Positions 1 through 13,204 are shown, counted from the stretch's first letter. The stretch: DNA of 64,000 nt from Crossiella cryophila (GCF_014204915.1 NZ_JACHMH010000001.1:1302001-1366000); one strand, 5' to 3'. Notes: generated by a model from the sequence alone, not told the origin. A program made the numbers and translations.

Positions 1-2
1 TC

Positions 3-632
3 ATCGCCGAGGTAGTCGAGAACACCAGGAAGACCTTCCCCAACATCGTCTGTGTGGACGACGGCAGCGCCGACCGGTCTGCCGAGGAGATCGCCCGCAC
101 GGGCGCCCACCTCGTCCGCCACCCGGTGAACCTGGGGCAGGGCGCCGCACTGCAAACGGGGCTGTCCTACGCGCTGGGCAGGCCGGGGGCGAAGTACTTC
201 ATCACCTTCGACGCCGACGGCCAGCACCGCGTGGAGGACGCGCTGGCCATGATCGCCGAGGTGAAGTCGGGCAGCTGCGATGTCGCGCTCGGTTCCCGCT
301 TCCTCAACAAGGCGGTCACCGTTCCGTGGATCAAGCGCGTGGTGCTGCGCACCGTTGTCGCGCTGAGCCCGAAGGCGCGCAAGCTGCAGCTCACCGACGC
401 GCACAACGGCCTGCGGGTCTTCAGCCGTCCGGTGGTCGAACGCCTGCGCATCTCGATGAACGGCATGGCGCACGCCTCGGAGATCGTCTCGTTCCTCTCC
501 GTGGCCAATGTCCGGGTCAAGGAGGTGCCGGTGACGATCCTCTACACCGAGTACTCCATGTCCAAGGGACAGTCCCTGGTCAACGGGGTCAACATCCTGT
601 TCGACCTCTCGGTCAAGCAGCGGGGGAACTAG
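3..632 (+). CDS. Family 2 glycosyltransferase, 5' end outside the window
   Basis: The frame is open from the first bases, so this is the 3' part of a gene that starts before the window. Visible are VDDGS close to the left edge and FDADGQH about 50 residues later, the paired acidic motifs of GT-A fold family 2 enzymes of the polyprenyl-phosphate sugar transferase type. No membrane segments follow the catalytic domain. A DUF2304 membrane protein begins 3 bp after the stop, a frequent partner of such enzymes, so the pair probably acts at the inner face of the membrane on a lipid-linked sugar. Donor and acceptor cannot be read from the sequence. Confidence 0.85.
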   Translation: MAEVVENTRKTFPNIVCVDDGSADRSAEEIARTGAHLVRHPVNLGQGAALQTGLSYALGRPGAKYFITFDADGQHRVEDALAMIAEVKSGSCDVALGSRFLNKAVTVPWIKRVVLRTVVALSPKARKLQLTDAHNGLRVFSRPVVERLRISMNGMAHASEIVSFLSVANVRVKEVPVTILYTEYSMSKGQSLVNGVNILFDLSVKQRGN

Positions 633-635
633 GCA

Positions 636-1118
636 ATGCTCATCATCCAGCTCGTCCTCCTATTGTCCGTGGTCATCCTGCTGTTCTTCTTCACCCGGCG
701 CAGGCACAGCGTGCGGATGCAGGCAGGCAAGCGGATCGCGTTCTTCGGTTTCATCGCCTTCTGCGTGTACGCGGTGGCCCGCCCGGACGACCTCACCGTG
801 GTGTCCAAGCTGGTGGGCGTCGGTCGTGGCGCCGACCTGCTGCTGTACCTGCTGGCGGTCGCGTTCATCTTCCTGGCGTTCAACACCTACCTGCGTTTCC
901 GCGGGATCGACCAGCGCTTCACCGACCTGGCCCGCGCCATCGCGATCCGCGAGGCCGAGCTGGTCAACCGGGAGCGCGGGCTGAACGTGTTCACCGCGGC
1001 CGTGGCGCCGCAGCCGGTGCACGAACCGGCCGACACCGAGCCGACGGTCGCCGAGACCGAGGCCGCCGCGGTGGAGACGCCCGTCGCGTCCACCGAGGCC
1101 AAGGTCGTCACCGCTTAG
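636..1118 (+). CDS. DUF2304 family small membrane protein
   Basis: A 160-residue protein with an N-terminal hydrophobic segment (residues 2-19), a basic RRRHSVRMQ stretch, two more hydrophobic segments (about 33-48 and 65-88) and an acidic Ala/Glu/Thr-rich tail. This layout fits the DUF2304 family, whose members usually sit directly beside a family 2 glycosyltransferase, as here (3-bp gap). The family role is not established; membrane anchoring or assistance of the upstream enzyme is inferred from context only. Confidence 0.75.
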   Translation: MLIIQLVLLLSVVILLFFFTRRRHSVRMQAGKRIAFFGFIAFCVYAVARPDDLTVVSKLVGVGRGADLLLYLLAVAFIFLAFNTYLRFRGIDQRFTDLARAIAIREAELVNRERGLNVFTAAVAPQPVHEPADTEPTVAETEAAAVETPVASTEAKVVTA

Positions 1119-1119
1119 T

Positions 1120-2307
1120 TCACGGGAGCACGGCCGCCACCTCGTCCGCGACGTGGCGGCCGATCTCCAGTGCGCTGGTCGCCGCCGGGGACGGCGCGTT
1201 CAGCACGTGCACCTGTCGTGGTGCGCGTTCGATCAGGAAGTCATCGACCAGCGACCCGTCAGGGCGCAGTGCCTGCGCGCGCACCCCGGCCTCGGATCGC
1301 ACCAGGTCGGCCGCGGTCACCGCGGGCACCAGCCGGGCCAGGCTGGCCGCGAACCGGGCCGTGGAGAAGGACCGCAGCATCTCCTGCGCACCGGTGCGGG
1401 TGTGCTTGCGGGCCAGCCGCCAGAACCCGGGGAAGCCCAGCGTGCTCGCCAGGTCCCTGGGCGAGATGTCCCGCCACCGGTAGCCCTCGCGGCGCAGCGC
1501 GAGCACCGCGTTCGGGCCCGCGTGCACGCCGCCGTCGAGCATCCGGGTCAGGTGCACGCCCAGGAACGGGAAGCGCGGGTCCGGCACCGGGTAGATCAGC
1601 CCGCGGACCAGCTTGCGAGCCTCGGGCCGCAGCTCGTGGTACTCGCCGCGGAAGGGCACGATCCGGGCCGACGGGCGCAGTCCGGCCAGCCGGGCGATCC
1701 GGTCGCTGTGCAGCCCGGCGCAGTTGACCACCGCGTCCGCCCGCACCTCGCCGCCGGGCGTCACCAGCACCACCCCGTCCGGCCGCGCGTGCACCGCGCG
1801 CACCTCGGCCCCGGTGCGCAGGTCCGCGCCGTACTCGCCGAGCAGCCGCACCAGCGCCGCGCACACGCCCCGGTAGTCGATGATCCCGGTGGACTCCACC
1901 CGCAGCCCGGCAACGCAGCGCGCCGCGGGCTCGAACTCCCTGGCCTCGGCCTGGCTCAGCAGCCGGGCCGGCACCCCGTTGGCCGCCGCCCGCTCGCGCA
2001 GGGTGTGCAGCCGGGGCAGCTCGTCGGCCTCGGTGGCCAGCACCAGCTTGCCGCAGACCTCCATCGCCACCCCGTGCTCCTTGGCGAAGGCGGTCATCGA
2101 GGCGTTGCCCGCCACGCACATCCGCGCCTTGAAGCTGCCCGGCGCGTAGTAGAGCCCGGCGTGCACCACCCCGCTGTTGCGCCCGGTCTGGTGCTGCGCG
2201 TAGTCGTTCTCCTTCTCCAGCAAGGTGATCCGCTTACCGCGCGTGGCCAGCTCATGCGCCACGGCCAGTCCGAGGATGCCGCCGCCGACCACCGCGATAT
2301 GTGCCAT
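1120..2307 (-). CDS. lhgO: L-2-hydroxyglutarate oxidase-like FAD enzyme
   Basis: A 395-residue FAD-dependent oxidoreductase of the DAO/LhgO type, expected to oxidise L-2-hydroxyglutarate to 2-oxoglutarate. The N-terminus carries the dinucleotide-binding motif VVGGGILGLAVAHEL followed by the acidic LLEKE strand end, and the family stretch TGRNSGVVHAGLYY near residue 45. The ATG at 2307 places the FAD motif at residue 4; the frame runs 23 codons further upstream, but those residues look unlike a protein start. It stands alone on the minus strand, divergent from the membrane protein gene at 2417. Substrate assignment rests on family resemblance. Confidence 0.8.
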   Translation of the reverse strand: MAHIAVVGGGILGLAVAHELATRGKRITLLEKENDYAQHQTGRNSGVVHAGLYYAPGSFKARMCVAGNASMTAFAKEHGVAMEVCGKLVLATEADELPRLHTLRERAAANGVPARLLSQAEAREFEPAARCVAGLRVESTGIIDYRGVCAALVRLLGEYGADLRTGAEVRAVHARPDGVVLVTPGGEVRADAVVNCAGLHSDRIARLAGLRPSARIVPFRGEYHELRPEARKLVRGLIYPVPDPRFPFLGVHLTRMLDGGVHAGPNAVLALRREGYRWRDISPRDLASTLGFPGFWRLARKHTRTGAQEMLRSFSTARFAASLARLVPAVTAADLVRSEAGVRAQALRPDGSLVDDFLIERAPRQVHVLNAPSPAATSALEIGRHVADEVAAVLP

Positions 2308-2416
2308 AGCGGACACCGTACGGCTCCAAATGGGCCTGGTGCGCGGGCCGAACAGGCGGATCCGTAGGCTTGGCACGACTTGTGGCCGGGGGGACGACCG
2401 GAGAGCAAGGACAAAG

Positions 2417-4381
2417 GTGTTCTCACTGACGGGCGCGGATGTCGCGCTGGTGCTTAGTTACGCGCTGTTGCTATTCCTGCCCGGCCTGGCCATCGCGGCC
2501 GCGGCCGGTCTGCGGGGATGGCGGCTGGTCGCGGTGGCTCCGGTGCTCACCTACGGCATCGGCGGCGCGGTCGGCCCGGTGGCCAAGCAGTTCGGGTTGT
2601 CCTGGGGGCCGGTGACCCTGCTCGGCTCGGCACTCGCGCTGTTCGTGCTGATGCTGCTGATCTACCTGGTCACCGCCTGGCTGCGCGGCCGCCGCCCGGC
2701 CAAGGCGCGGCAGGAGCCGCTGCCTGCCTGGAGCAGGCGCGCGCAGTGGGGTGTGATCGGCGCGGTCGCCTTCGCCACCCTGGTCGGCGCGTTCGTGGTG
2801 CTGATCGGCCTGCGCTCGCTGGATGCCATCCACCAGGACTGGGACGCGATCTTCCACGGCGCGGTGGTCCGGTTCATCGCCGACACCGGCGACGGCACCC
2901 CGGCCGCGCTCAAGGCGATCAACAACTACAACCTGGACAGCTTCTTCTACCCCAACGGGTACCACCTGATCGCCGCGGTGGCCTACGACATCACCGGGAT
3001 GCCGATCCCGCAGGTGCTCAACGCCCAGCTCATCCTGGTGCCGCTGTTCCTGACCACCGGCCTGGTCGCGGTGCTGCGCACGATGCGCGCGCCCGCGCTG
3101 CTGGTCGGCGTGACCGCGGTGCTGAGCGCCTCCTTCTCCTCGGTGCCTTGGGACGTGCTCTGGCGCGGCCCGCTGCTGCCCTACACCACCGGCCTGGTGC
3201 TGGTGCCCGCGTTCCTGGTGCTGCTCGGCCAGGTGCTGGCCACCCGGCGGATCTGCCTGGTGCTGCTCACCGCGATCGCCGCGGTCGGCCTGGTCTCGCT
3301 GCACCCCAGCGCGGCCTTCATCGCGCTCGGCTTCGCCGTCTTCCAGATCGGCCAGCACTGGTACCGGCACCGCGCGGAGATCCTGCCAGGGGTGACCGCG
3401 CTGCTCGGCGTCGGCGCGCTGGCCGTGGTGATCGGCCTGCCGCACCTGCTCGGCGCGCTGTCCACCGCCGGTGCGGACGAGCCGGTGAACTGGGGTTCGG
3501 TCGGCTCGCCGCCCGCCGCGGTGGCCGAGCTGATCACGCTCAACCACGGTTCGCCGTTCCCGCAGTGGTTCCTGACCCCGTTCGCGCTGATCGGCCTGCT
3601 GACCATCAAGCGGCTGCGCCGGTACACCTGGTTCCTGCTCGGCTGCGGGTTCTTCGGCGTGCTGACCATGCTGGCCTACTCCTATGACCACCCGATCGTC
3701 TCGGTGCTGACCCGGCCCTGGTGGGACGACCGGTACCGGCTGGCCGCGATCGCCACCATCGGCATGATCGTGATCACCGCGAACGGCGTGCTGGTCAGCC
3801 GGGACTGGCTGCTGCACCAGCTGCGCACCAGGGATCGGCTGGCCAGGCTGCGCTTCCTGGCCCGGCCGATGGTGCTGCTGCTGGTGATGCTCAGCGTGGT
3901 CGGCGTGGCCAGCCGCGGCTTCTACGTCAGCCGCAACGCCACCCGGATGGGCTGGGGCTGGCACATCGGCGTCACGGTGACCCCCGGCGAGTGGCAGGCG
4001 CTGCAACGGATCAAGCCGATCGTCGGACCTGGCCACGTGGTGATGAACGACCCGTTCGACGGTTCGGCCTGGATGCGTGCGCTGGCCGGGCTGACCCCGG
4101 TGTTCGGGCACGTGGTCGCGCCGGAGAGCTACCAGGCGCTGGACAAGCCGCGGAAGTTGTTGCTGGAGAAGTTCAACCAGTTCGACACCAACCCGGACGT
4201 GCGCAAGGCGGCCAAGGACCTCAAGATCGAGTACGTCTACGTCAGCTTCGGCATGATCAGGGAGACCAACCGCAGGGCCAACGGCCTGCGCAACCTGGAC
4301 CTGGTGAAGTCGCTGGAGATCGTGGACGACAGCCCGTCCGACCGGCTGTACCGGATCAAGCCCGGCGCGCTGGACCGCTGA
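2417..4381 (+). CDS. Polytopic membrane protein, DUF6541-like
   Basis: A 654-residue protein with about a dozen hydrophobic segments up to residue ~500 and a soluble C-terminal part of about 130 residues. It resembles the actinobacterial DUF6541 membrane proteins, which look like GT-C type glycosyltransferases but have no proven reaction. The GTG at 2417 was chosen because AAGGA lies 6 bp upstream and the first membrane segment follows after a short polar start; the open frame otherwise extends into the divergent lhgO gene. Its location among envelope glycan genes supports a role in lipid-linked sugar transfer, but this is inference. Confidence 0.7.
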   Translation: MFSLTGADVALVLSYALLLFLPGLAIAAAAGLRGWRLVAVAPVLTYGIGGAVGPVAKQFGLSWGPVTLLGSALALFVLMLLIYLVTAWLRGRRPAKARQEPLPAWSRRAQWGVIGAVAFATLVGAFVVLIGLRSLDAIHQDWDAIFHGAVVRFIADTGDGTPAALKAINNYNLDSFFYPNGYHLIAAVAYDITGMPIPQVLNAQLILVPLFLTTGLVAVLRTMRAPALLVGVTAVLSASFSSVPWDVLWRGPLLPYTTGLVLVPAFLVLLGQVLATRRICLVLLTAIAAVGLVSLHPSAAFIALGFAVFQIGQHWYRHRAEILPGVTALLGVGALAVVIGLPHLLGALSTAGADEPVNWGSVGSPPAAVAELITLNHGSPFPQWFLTPFALIGLLTIKRLRRYTWFLLGCGFFGVLTMLAYSYDHPIVSVLTRPWWDDRYRLAAIATIGMIVITANGVLVSRDWLLHQLRTRDRLARLRFLARPMVLLLVMLSVVGVASRGFYVSRNATRMGWGWHIGVTVTPGEWQALQRIKPIVGPGHVVMNDPFDGSAWMRALAGLTPVFGHVVAPESYQALDKPRKLLLEKFNQFDTNPDVRKAAKDLKIEYVYVSFGMIRETNRRANGLRNLDLVKSLEIVDDSPSDRLYRIKPGALDR

Positions 4382-4398
4382 GTGCCCCAGGGCCGCGG

Positions 4399-6255
4399 TC
4401 AGCCGACCGCGGTCCAGGCCGGGAACGTGCCGCCCGGCGGGGCGGTGGCGACCAGCAGCCTGCCGTCCTCACCGATCGCGGTCAGCGTCACCCCGTCCGG
4501 CCCGGCCACCGCGGCCGGCTGGGTGAGCACCGGGCCGCGTAGTTCCGACCAGGTCAGGTTCGCGCCCCGGCCCACGCCCACGGTCAGTGAGCCGTCGATT
4601 CGCCTGCCGTAGAGCGTGACCAGGTCGCCGGAGACCGCGAGGCCCAGCTCGGTCAGGCCCTCGGTGCCTTGCCGCACAACGGGATCCGCCCCGGCCGCGA
4701 TGGCCAGCGCGCCGCTGCCCTCGACCGGGTAGGCCAGCAGTCCGCCGCCGGTCACCGGTGCTCCGGCCGGCCGTGGCGCGCGGATCGGCGCTTCGGCGGT
4801 GAAGCCCTCGCCCTGCTGCTTCCAGCGCAGCACCTCGGTGCGGGTGCTCGCCGCCACGGTCAGCCCCGGACCGACCGCGAGGCCGTCCTGCACGTCCGTG
4901 CCGCCCAGGTCCAGCCACGCCGTCGGCCAGCCGTCCGAAGTGGACTGACGCAGTGCGCTCACCCCGCCGCCGCCGTTCTTGACGAAGACCACCAGCGCGC
5001 CACCCGGGTCCTTGGCCGCCACCGGGGTGCCCACCGCGCGGCGCTGGCCGGGCAGCACCCGATCGTTGGGGCTGCCCAGTTTCGTCCAGGTCCAGGAGCC
5101 GGGGCTGGTGGTCACCACGTCCTCGGAATCGCGGCTGCGGGCGAAGACGTGCAGCCTGCCCCTGGCGTCGGCGGCCACGCTGAGCCCTGGGTTGAGCGGC
5201 GCTCCGCCGACCGCGGCCGGGCCGGACCAGGTGGCACCGGTGCGGCGCCAGTAGGTCAGCTCGCCGGAGCGCACCGCGAAGGCGTACAGCGAGCCGTCCT
5301 CGTCGGTACCGGCCCAGCTCGAACCGGCAGGCCAGCGCTGGTACTGGCGGCGCAGCCAGCCGTCGTAGGGCTCGCCGAGGCTCACCTCGGGGTCGTGCGG
5401 CACGTAGGCGCCGAAGACCTCCAGCTTGTCCCGCTGCACCCCGGGCGCCAGGTTCACCGGGGCGTCGGCCACGTTGTAGTTGCGGTAGTTCAGCTCCACC
5501 GCGGCGCGGCCGGAGCGCTGGTAGACGCGCACCGCCTCGCCGGTGAGCCGGGCGGCCATCACGTGGTCGGGGTGGTCGTTGAACCGGGCCCAGTTCCGCT
5601 GGTACCTCGGGTCGGGGCTGGGGTCCTGGGTGCGCACCACGGTCGGCCGGAACCGGCGGAACATCTCCACCAGCAGGTCGATCACCTCGCCGCGGCTGTA
5701 CTCGTAGCTGCGCGGCAGCTTGCCTCCGGTCGGGGTGAGCGTGTGCAGCTTCAGCGCCTCCGCGCTGTCCTGCCAGAGCCGGGTCAGCGCGTGCTTGCCG
5801 CCGTTGGCCCGCGGATCGTTGTCCTCCGGCAGGTTCACGAACACCAGCTGGACCTCGGGCCTGCCGTCCAATGTGTACAGCTCGACGCCGTGATCAGGAT
5901 CACTGTTCAGCAGTTCCGCGCGCCACCGGTCCGGCACCCCGGCCATCCGCGCGTATGCGGACCGGGTGCCAGCCTGCCGTTGCGCTGCGTAGCCATTCGC
6001 GTCGGGCTTGTCCGTTTCGCCCGCGGTCAGATACACCGCGACGGTTGGCTTCTTTGCCCGGATCCCGGCGGTCAGGTCCGGGTTCATGAAGATGAGATCG
6101 TCATCGGCGTGCGCGATGACCTGCATGAACCGCGCCTCGGCCGATTCCGGCCGCGCGGCGGGCCGCGGATCGGGATTGCTGCAGGCGATCAGGGCTACGC
6201 TCAGCACTCCGGCGAGCAGCAGGCTTCCCCAATGGGGGAACGAATCGCGGCGCAT
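4399..6255 (-). CDS. PIG-L family deacetylase lipoprotein with lectin-like C-terminal repeats
   Basis: An exported 618-residue protein. The N-terminus is a lipoprotein signal ending in the lipobox LIAC (Cys about 24). Residues ~40-290 form a PIG-L/LmbE-type zinc deacetylase domain: AHADDDLIF provides the His-Asp-Asp metal site and HPDHVMAARL the third His. The C-terminal ~320 residues contain repeats of about 45-50 residues (Y-F-A-S/W patterns such as GSLYAFAVRSG and GRLHVFARS) like a sugar-binding beta-propeller. It likely removes acetyl groups from an amino sugar on a surface glycan. The start could be the ATG at 6255 or 6273; 6255 gives a more normal lipoprotein signal. It converges on the membrane protein gene ending at 4381. 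Confidence 0.75.
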   Translation of the reverse strand: MRRDSFPHWGSLLLAGVLSVALIACSNPDPRPAARPESAEARFMQVIAHADDDLIFMNPDLTAGIRAKKPTVAVYLTAGETDKPDANGYAAQRQAGTRSAYARMAGVPDRWRAELLNSDPDHGVELYTLDGRPEVQLVFVNLPEDNDPRANGGKHALTRLWQDSAEALKLHTLTPTGGKLPRSYEYSRGEVIDLLVEMFRRFRPTVVRTQDPSPDPRYQRNWARFNDHPDHVMAARLTGEAVRVYQRSGRAAVELNYRNYNVADAPVNLAPGVQRDKLEVFGAYVPHDPEVSLGEPYDGWLRRQYQRWPAGSSWAGTDEDGSLYAFAVRSGELTYWRRTGATWSGPAAVGGAPLNPGLSVAADARGRLHVFARSRDSEDVVTTSPGSWTWTKLGSPNDRVLPGQRRAVGTPVAAKDPGGALVVFVKNGGGGVSALRQSTSDGWPTAWLDLGGTDVQDGLAVGPGLTVAASTRTEVLRWKQQGEGFTAEAPIRAPRPAGAPVTGGGLLAYPVEGSGALAIAAGADPVVRQGTEGLTELGLAVSGDLVTLYGRRIDGSLTVGVGRGANLTWSELRGPVLTQPAAVAGPDGVTLTAIGEDGRLLVATAPPGGTFPAWTAVG

Positions 6256-6333
6256 GACACCGAACGTAGCCATTTCTTGGACGAGTTCCCCATATCGGTG
6301 CAACCTGAAGCCAGCCTGAAGCGTCCCCCGAGC

Positions 6334-7365
6334 GTGACACAGACCAGAAGTCGGCGCCTGTCCGTCGTGGTGCCCTGCTTCAACGAGGAGCAGGGGCTTG
6401 CCCAACTGCACGCCACCCTCCTTGAGGTGTTACCCGCGGTGGCCGATGACTTCGAGGTGTTGCTCGTCGACGACGGCAGCAGCGACGGCACCCTGGCCGA
6501 GATGCGCCGGATCAGCGCGCTCAGCCCTCGGTTCCGCTACATCGCGCTGAGCCGCAACTTCGGCAAGGAAGCCGCCATGCTGGCCGGGCTCAGCGAAGCC
6601 TCCGGCCACGCGGTGGCGATCATGGACGCCGATCTCCAGCACCCGCCGCAACTGCTCGGCGCGATGCTGGCCAGGCTGGATGAGGGCCACGACCAGGTGG
6701 TGGCCCGGCGCACCAGGGACGGCGACGGCCGGGCCCGCACGCTGGTCTCCCGGCTGTACTACCGGCTGATCAACAAGATGGTCGAGGTGGACCTCAAGGA
6801 CGGGGTCGGCGACTTCCGGGTGCTCAGCCACCGCGCGGTGCGCGCGCTGCTCTCCCTCGGCGAGTACAACCGCTTCTCCAAGGGCCTGTTCTCCTGGATC
6901 GGCTTCGACACCGCGATCGTGGACTACGACAACGTGCAGCGGGCGCACGGCAGTTCCAAGTGGAGCTTCGGCGCGCTGCTCAACTACGGCATCGACGGCG
7001 TGGTCTCGTTCAACAACCGGCCGCTGCGGATCGCCATCTACCTCGGCGCCATGGTCACCGCGCTGGCCTTCCTCTACGCCGGGTACGTGGCCCTGGACGT
7101 GATCTTCACCGGGGTGGACGCGCCCGGCTACGCCACCCTGATGGTCGGCATCGCCGGACTCGGCGGCATCCAGCTGCTCTTCCTCGGCGTGATCGGGGAG
7201 TACCTGGGCCGGATCTACTACGAGACCAAGCGCCGCCCGCACTTCCTGGTCAAGGAGGCCAGCGAGCCGCAGCCGCCCGCGCTCACCGTGCTGGGCCCCA
7301 AGGCGGTCGAGCATTCCGAGGAGCTGCACCAGCGTGCCACCGCACCCTGGGCGGTCGGCCGGTGA
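6334..7365 (+). CDS. Membrane-bound polyprenyl-phosphate glycosyltransferase, GT2 (GtrB-like)
   Basis: About 343 residues. The GT-A domain has VVPCFNEEQG at the start, LLVDDGSSDGT and the metal-binding MDADLQHPP. Two hydrophobic segments near residues 230-290 and a short basic tail match GtrB/dolichol-phosphate sugar synthases, which load a sugar from a nucleotide donor onto polyprenyl phosphate. The start is uncertain: GTG 6334 puts the enzyme core at residue 8; GTG 6298 is an alternative, and both overlap or abut the promoter area of the divergent PIG-L gene. The stop overlaps the next start by 4 bp (GTGA), so it is translationally coupled to GtrA. Confidence 0.8.
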   Translation: MTQTRSRRLSVVVPCFNEEQGLAQLHATLLEVLPAVADDFEVLLVDDGSSDGTLAEMRRISALSPRFRYIALSRNFGKEAAMLAGLSEASGHAVAIMDADLQHPPQLLGAMLARLDEGHDQVVARRTRDGDGRARTLVSRLYYRLINKMVEVDLKDGVGDFRVLSHRAVRALLSLGEYNRFSKGLFSWIGFDTAIVDYDNVQRAHGSSKWSFGALLNYGIDGVVSFNNRPLRIAIYLGAMVTALAFLYAGYVALDVIFTGVDAPGYATLMVGIAGLGGIQLLFLGVIGEYLGRIYYETKRRPHFLVKEASEPQPPALTVLGPKAVEHSEELHQRATAPWAVGR

Positions 7366-7741
7366 TCCCTGGCCGGATCCTGCGTTTCGCGCTGGTCGGC
7401 GCGGTCAACACCGGCGTCTACTACGGCCTCTACCTGGCCCTGCACCAGGTGCTGCCGTACCTGGCCGCGCATGTGCTCGCCTTCTGCCTGGCCATGATCG
7501 GCTCGTACTTCCTCAACTGCCACTTCACCTTCCGCACCAAGCCGACGCTGAAGAAGTTCCTGCTCTTCCCGCTGTCCAACGCGGCCAACTTCGTCATCAC
7601 CTCGCTCGGGCTCTACCTGCTGGTCGACCTGGGCGGGATGAACTCCACCATCGCGCCGCTGCTGGTCGCGGTGCTGGCCATCCCGGTCACCTTCGTCGTG
7701 TCCCAGCTTGTGCTGGTGGGTAAGGAAAAGGCAGCCGTTCG

Positions 7742-7745
<4 letters not shown>
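7362..7745 (+). CDS. GtrA family membrane protein
   Basis: A 127-residue protein with four predicted membrane helices and the GtrA signatures FALVGAVNTGVYYGLY near the start and FLNCHFTFR in the middle. GtrA proteins accompany polyprenyl-phosphate glycosyltransferases and are thought to move or organise the lipid-linked sugar across the membrane; the mycobacterial member Rv3789 lies in the arabinogalactan locus. The gene overlaps the GT2 gene before it and the YfhO-like gene after it by 4 bp each, so the three are a coupled set. Confidence 0.85.
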
Positions 7746-11223
<3,478 letters not shown>

Positions 11224-11227
11224 GAAC

Positions 11228-13204
11228 GTGACGGAGCAGCAGGTTGGCGGCACCCCAGCCGTCGCAGAACACGCCCAGGACAGCAAGCTCAGCGACGTCA
11301 CCTCGTCGCGGGTGGCGCCGAAGAACGACGAGGTGCCTGCCAGCCAGATCCTGTGGCGGATCATCCTCCCGCGGGAGGACGACCCGCTGGACGTTCGGCC
11401 GCTCTACCTGGACGAGCCGGAAACGGCCGCCAACCGCTGCCTCGTCACCTCGCGCCGGTCGGTGACCGTTCCGGCCTCGGCGAAGGTGTCCTTCTCCACC
11501 TACTTCAACGCGCTGCCCGCCTCCTACTGGAAGCGGTGGACCACGGTCAACGAGACCGTGCTGCGCATGACGGTCAAGGGCGCCGGGCGGATCGACGTCT
11601 ACCGCTCCAAGGCCAACGGCGACATCGTGCACCTGCAGGGCCGGCCGGTGCGCAGCACCAAGGCCGCCACCACGCTGGAGTTCCGGGTCTCCCTGCAGCC
11701 GTTCGAGGACGGCGGCTGGATCTGGTTCGACGTCTTCACCGACGACACCGCGCTGGAGATCCGGGACGCCGCCTGGACCACCGAGCAGGAGCTGCCCACC
11801 CAGCGCACCGCGGTCGGCATCACCACCATCCGCCCGGCGGACGCGGTGATCGCCCTGCAGGCCCTCGGTGAGGACCCGGCCGTGCTGGACGTGGTCGGCA
11901 AGATCGTCGTGGTCGACCAGGGCCCGAACCAGAAGGTCAAGGACACCCCCGGCTTCGACAAGGCCGCCAAGGTGCTCGGCGACAAGCTCGAGGTCATCGA
12001 GCAGGCCAACCTGGGTGGCTCCGGCGGTTTCGCGCGGGTGTTCTACGAGTTCCTGGAGAACACCAACTGCGAGCAGGTCATGCTGCTCGACGACGACGTG
12101 CGCCTCGAGCCGGACAGTGTGCTGCGCGCCAACGCGTTCACCCGCGCGCTGATCAACCCGGTGGTCGTCGGCTCGCACATGATGAACCTGCAGGCCCGTA
12201 CCCGGCTGCACAGCATGGGCGAGGTCGTCGACCTCAAGGAGTGCTTCTGGCGGGCCGCGCCCGGCGCGATGACCGATCACGACTTCGGCACCGACTCGCT
12301 GCGCGACACCAAGGAACTGCACGCCCGCATCCACGGCACCTACAACGGCTGGTGGATGTGCTCCTTCCCGCGGCAGATCGTGGAGGAGATCGGCCTGCCG
12401 CTCCCGCTGTTCATCAAGTGGGACGACGCCGAGTACTCGCTGCGCGCGCTGGAGCACGGCTACCCGACGGTCAGCCTGCCCGGCTCGGCGATCTGGCACA
12501 TGCCGTGGACGGACAAGGACGACGCCACCGACTGGACGGCGTACTTCCACGTGCGCAACCGGCTGATCATGGCCGCGTTGCACTCCCCGTACGACGTGCG
12601 CGGAACACTGCTCAAGCAGGGCCTCAAGTCCTCGCTGCGGCACCTGTTCTCCATGGAGTACTCCACGGTGATGCTGCACCAGAAGGCCATCGAGGACTTC
12701 CTGGCGGGGCCGGACAAGCTGTTCGCGAACCTGCCCACCGCACTGGGTGAGGTGCGCGAGCTGCGCAAGGGCTACACCGACGCGCAGATCCTGCCCTCCG
12801 CCGGTGAGTTCCCGGCCCCGACCTTCGACCCGGTGAAGGCCGAGCGGCTGCTCAAGCCGCCGGTGAACCCGGTCGTGATCGCGGCTCGCGCGGCGCTCTC
12901 GCTGGCCCACCACCTGCAGGAGCCCAGCCAGGAAGCGCTGGATCGCCCGCAGATCAACGTGCCTGCCCAGGGCGCGCGGTGGTTCCTGCTCGGCGCGCTG
13001 GACAGCGCCACCGTGTCCAACGCCGACGGCAGCGGGGTCGCCTTCCGGCGGCGGGACCCGAAGGTGTTCCGCCAGCTCATGGCCCGCGCGGCGGCCAACC
13101 ACCGCCGCCTGGTCCAGGAGTGGCCGCGGCTCAAGCGCGCCTACCGCAAGGCGCTGCCCGAGCTGACCAGCCGGGACGCGTGGAAGCAGACGTTTCACGG
13201 CTGA
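11228..13204 (+). CDS. glfT2: Galactofuranosyltransferase GlfT2
   Basis: 658 residues (mycobacterial GlfT2 about 637). This bifunctional enzyme extends the galactan of arabinogalactan with alternating beta-1,5 and beta-1,6 galactofuranose. The N-terminal beta-rich domain is followed by the GT-A core: NLGGSGGFAR, the metal motif LLDDDVRLEPDS, then KWDDAEYS and AIWHMPW, which hold the catalytic acid and the conserved His. A helical C-terminal domain follows. It starts with GTG 4 bp after glf. A perfect 16-bp stem terminator lies 70 bp after its stop. Confidence 0.93.
   Translation: MTEQQVGGTPAVAEHAQDSKLSDVTSSRVAPKNDEVPASQILWRIILPREDDPLDVRPLYLDEPETAANRCLVTSRRSVTVPASAKVSFSTYFNALPASYWKRWTTVNETVLRMTVKGAGRIDVYRSKANGDIVHLQGRPVRSTKAATTLEFRVSLQPFEDGGWIWFDVFTDDTALEIRDAAWTTEQELPTQRTAVGITTIRPADAVIALQALGEDPAVLDVVGKIVVVDQGPNQKVKDTPGFDKAAKVLGDKLEVIEQANLGGSGGFARVFYEFLENTNCEQVMLLDDDVRLEPDSVLRANAFTRALINPVVVGSHMMNLQARTRLHSMGEVVDLKECFWRAAPGAMTDHDFGTDSLRDTKELHARIHGTYNGWWMCSFPRQIVEEIGLPLPLFIKWDDAEYSLRALEHGYPTVSLPGSAIWHMPWTDKDDATDWTAYFHVRNRLIMAALHSPYDVRGTLLKQGLKSSLRHLFSMEYSTVMLHQKAIEDFLAGPDKLFANLPTALGEVRELRKGYTDAQILPSAGEFPAPTFDPVKAERLLKPPVNPVVIAARAALSLAHHLQEPSQEALDRPQINVPAQGARWFLLGALDSATVSNADGSGVAFRRRDPKVFRQLMARAAANHRRLVQEWPRLKRAYRKALPELTSRDAWKQTFHG

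Noticed and set aside
2471-4111. 546-codon minus-strand frame opposite the polytopic membrane protein
   Set aside because: Gln/His/Arg-rich composition without domains; the plus strand shows a regular membrane-helix pattern and a ribosome binding site.
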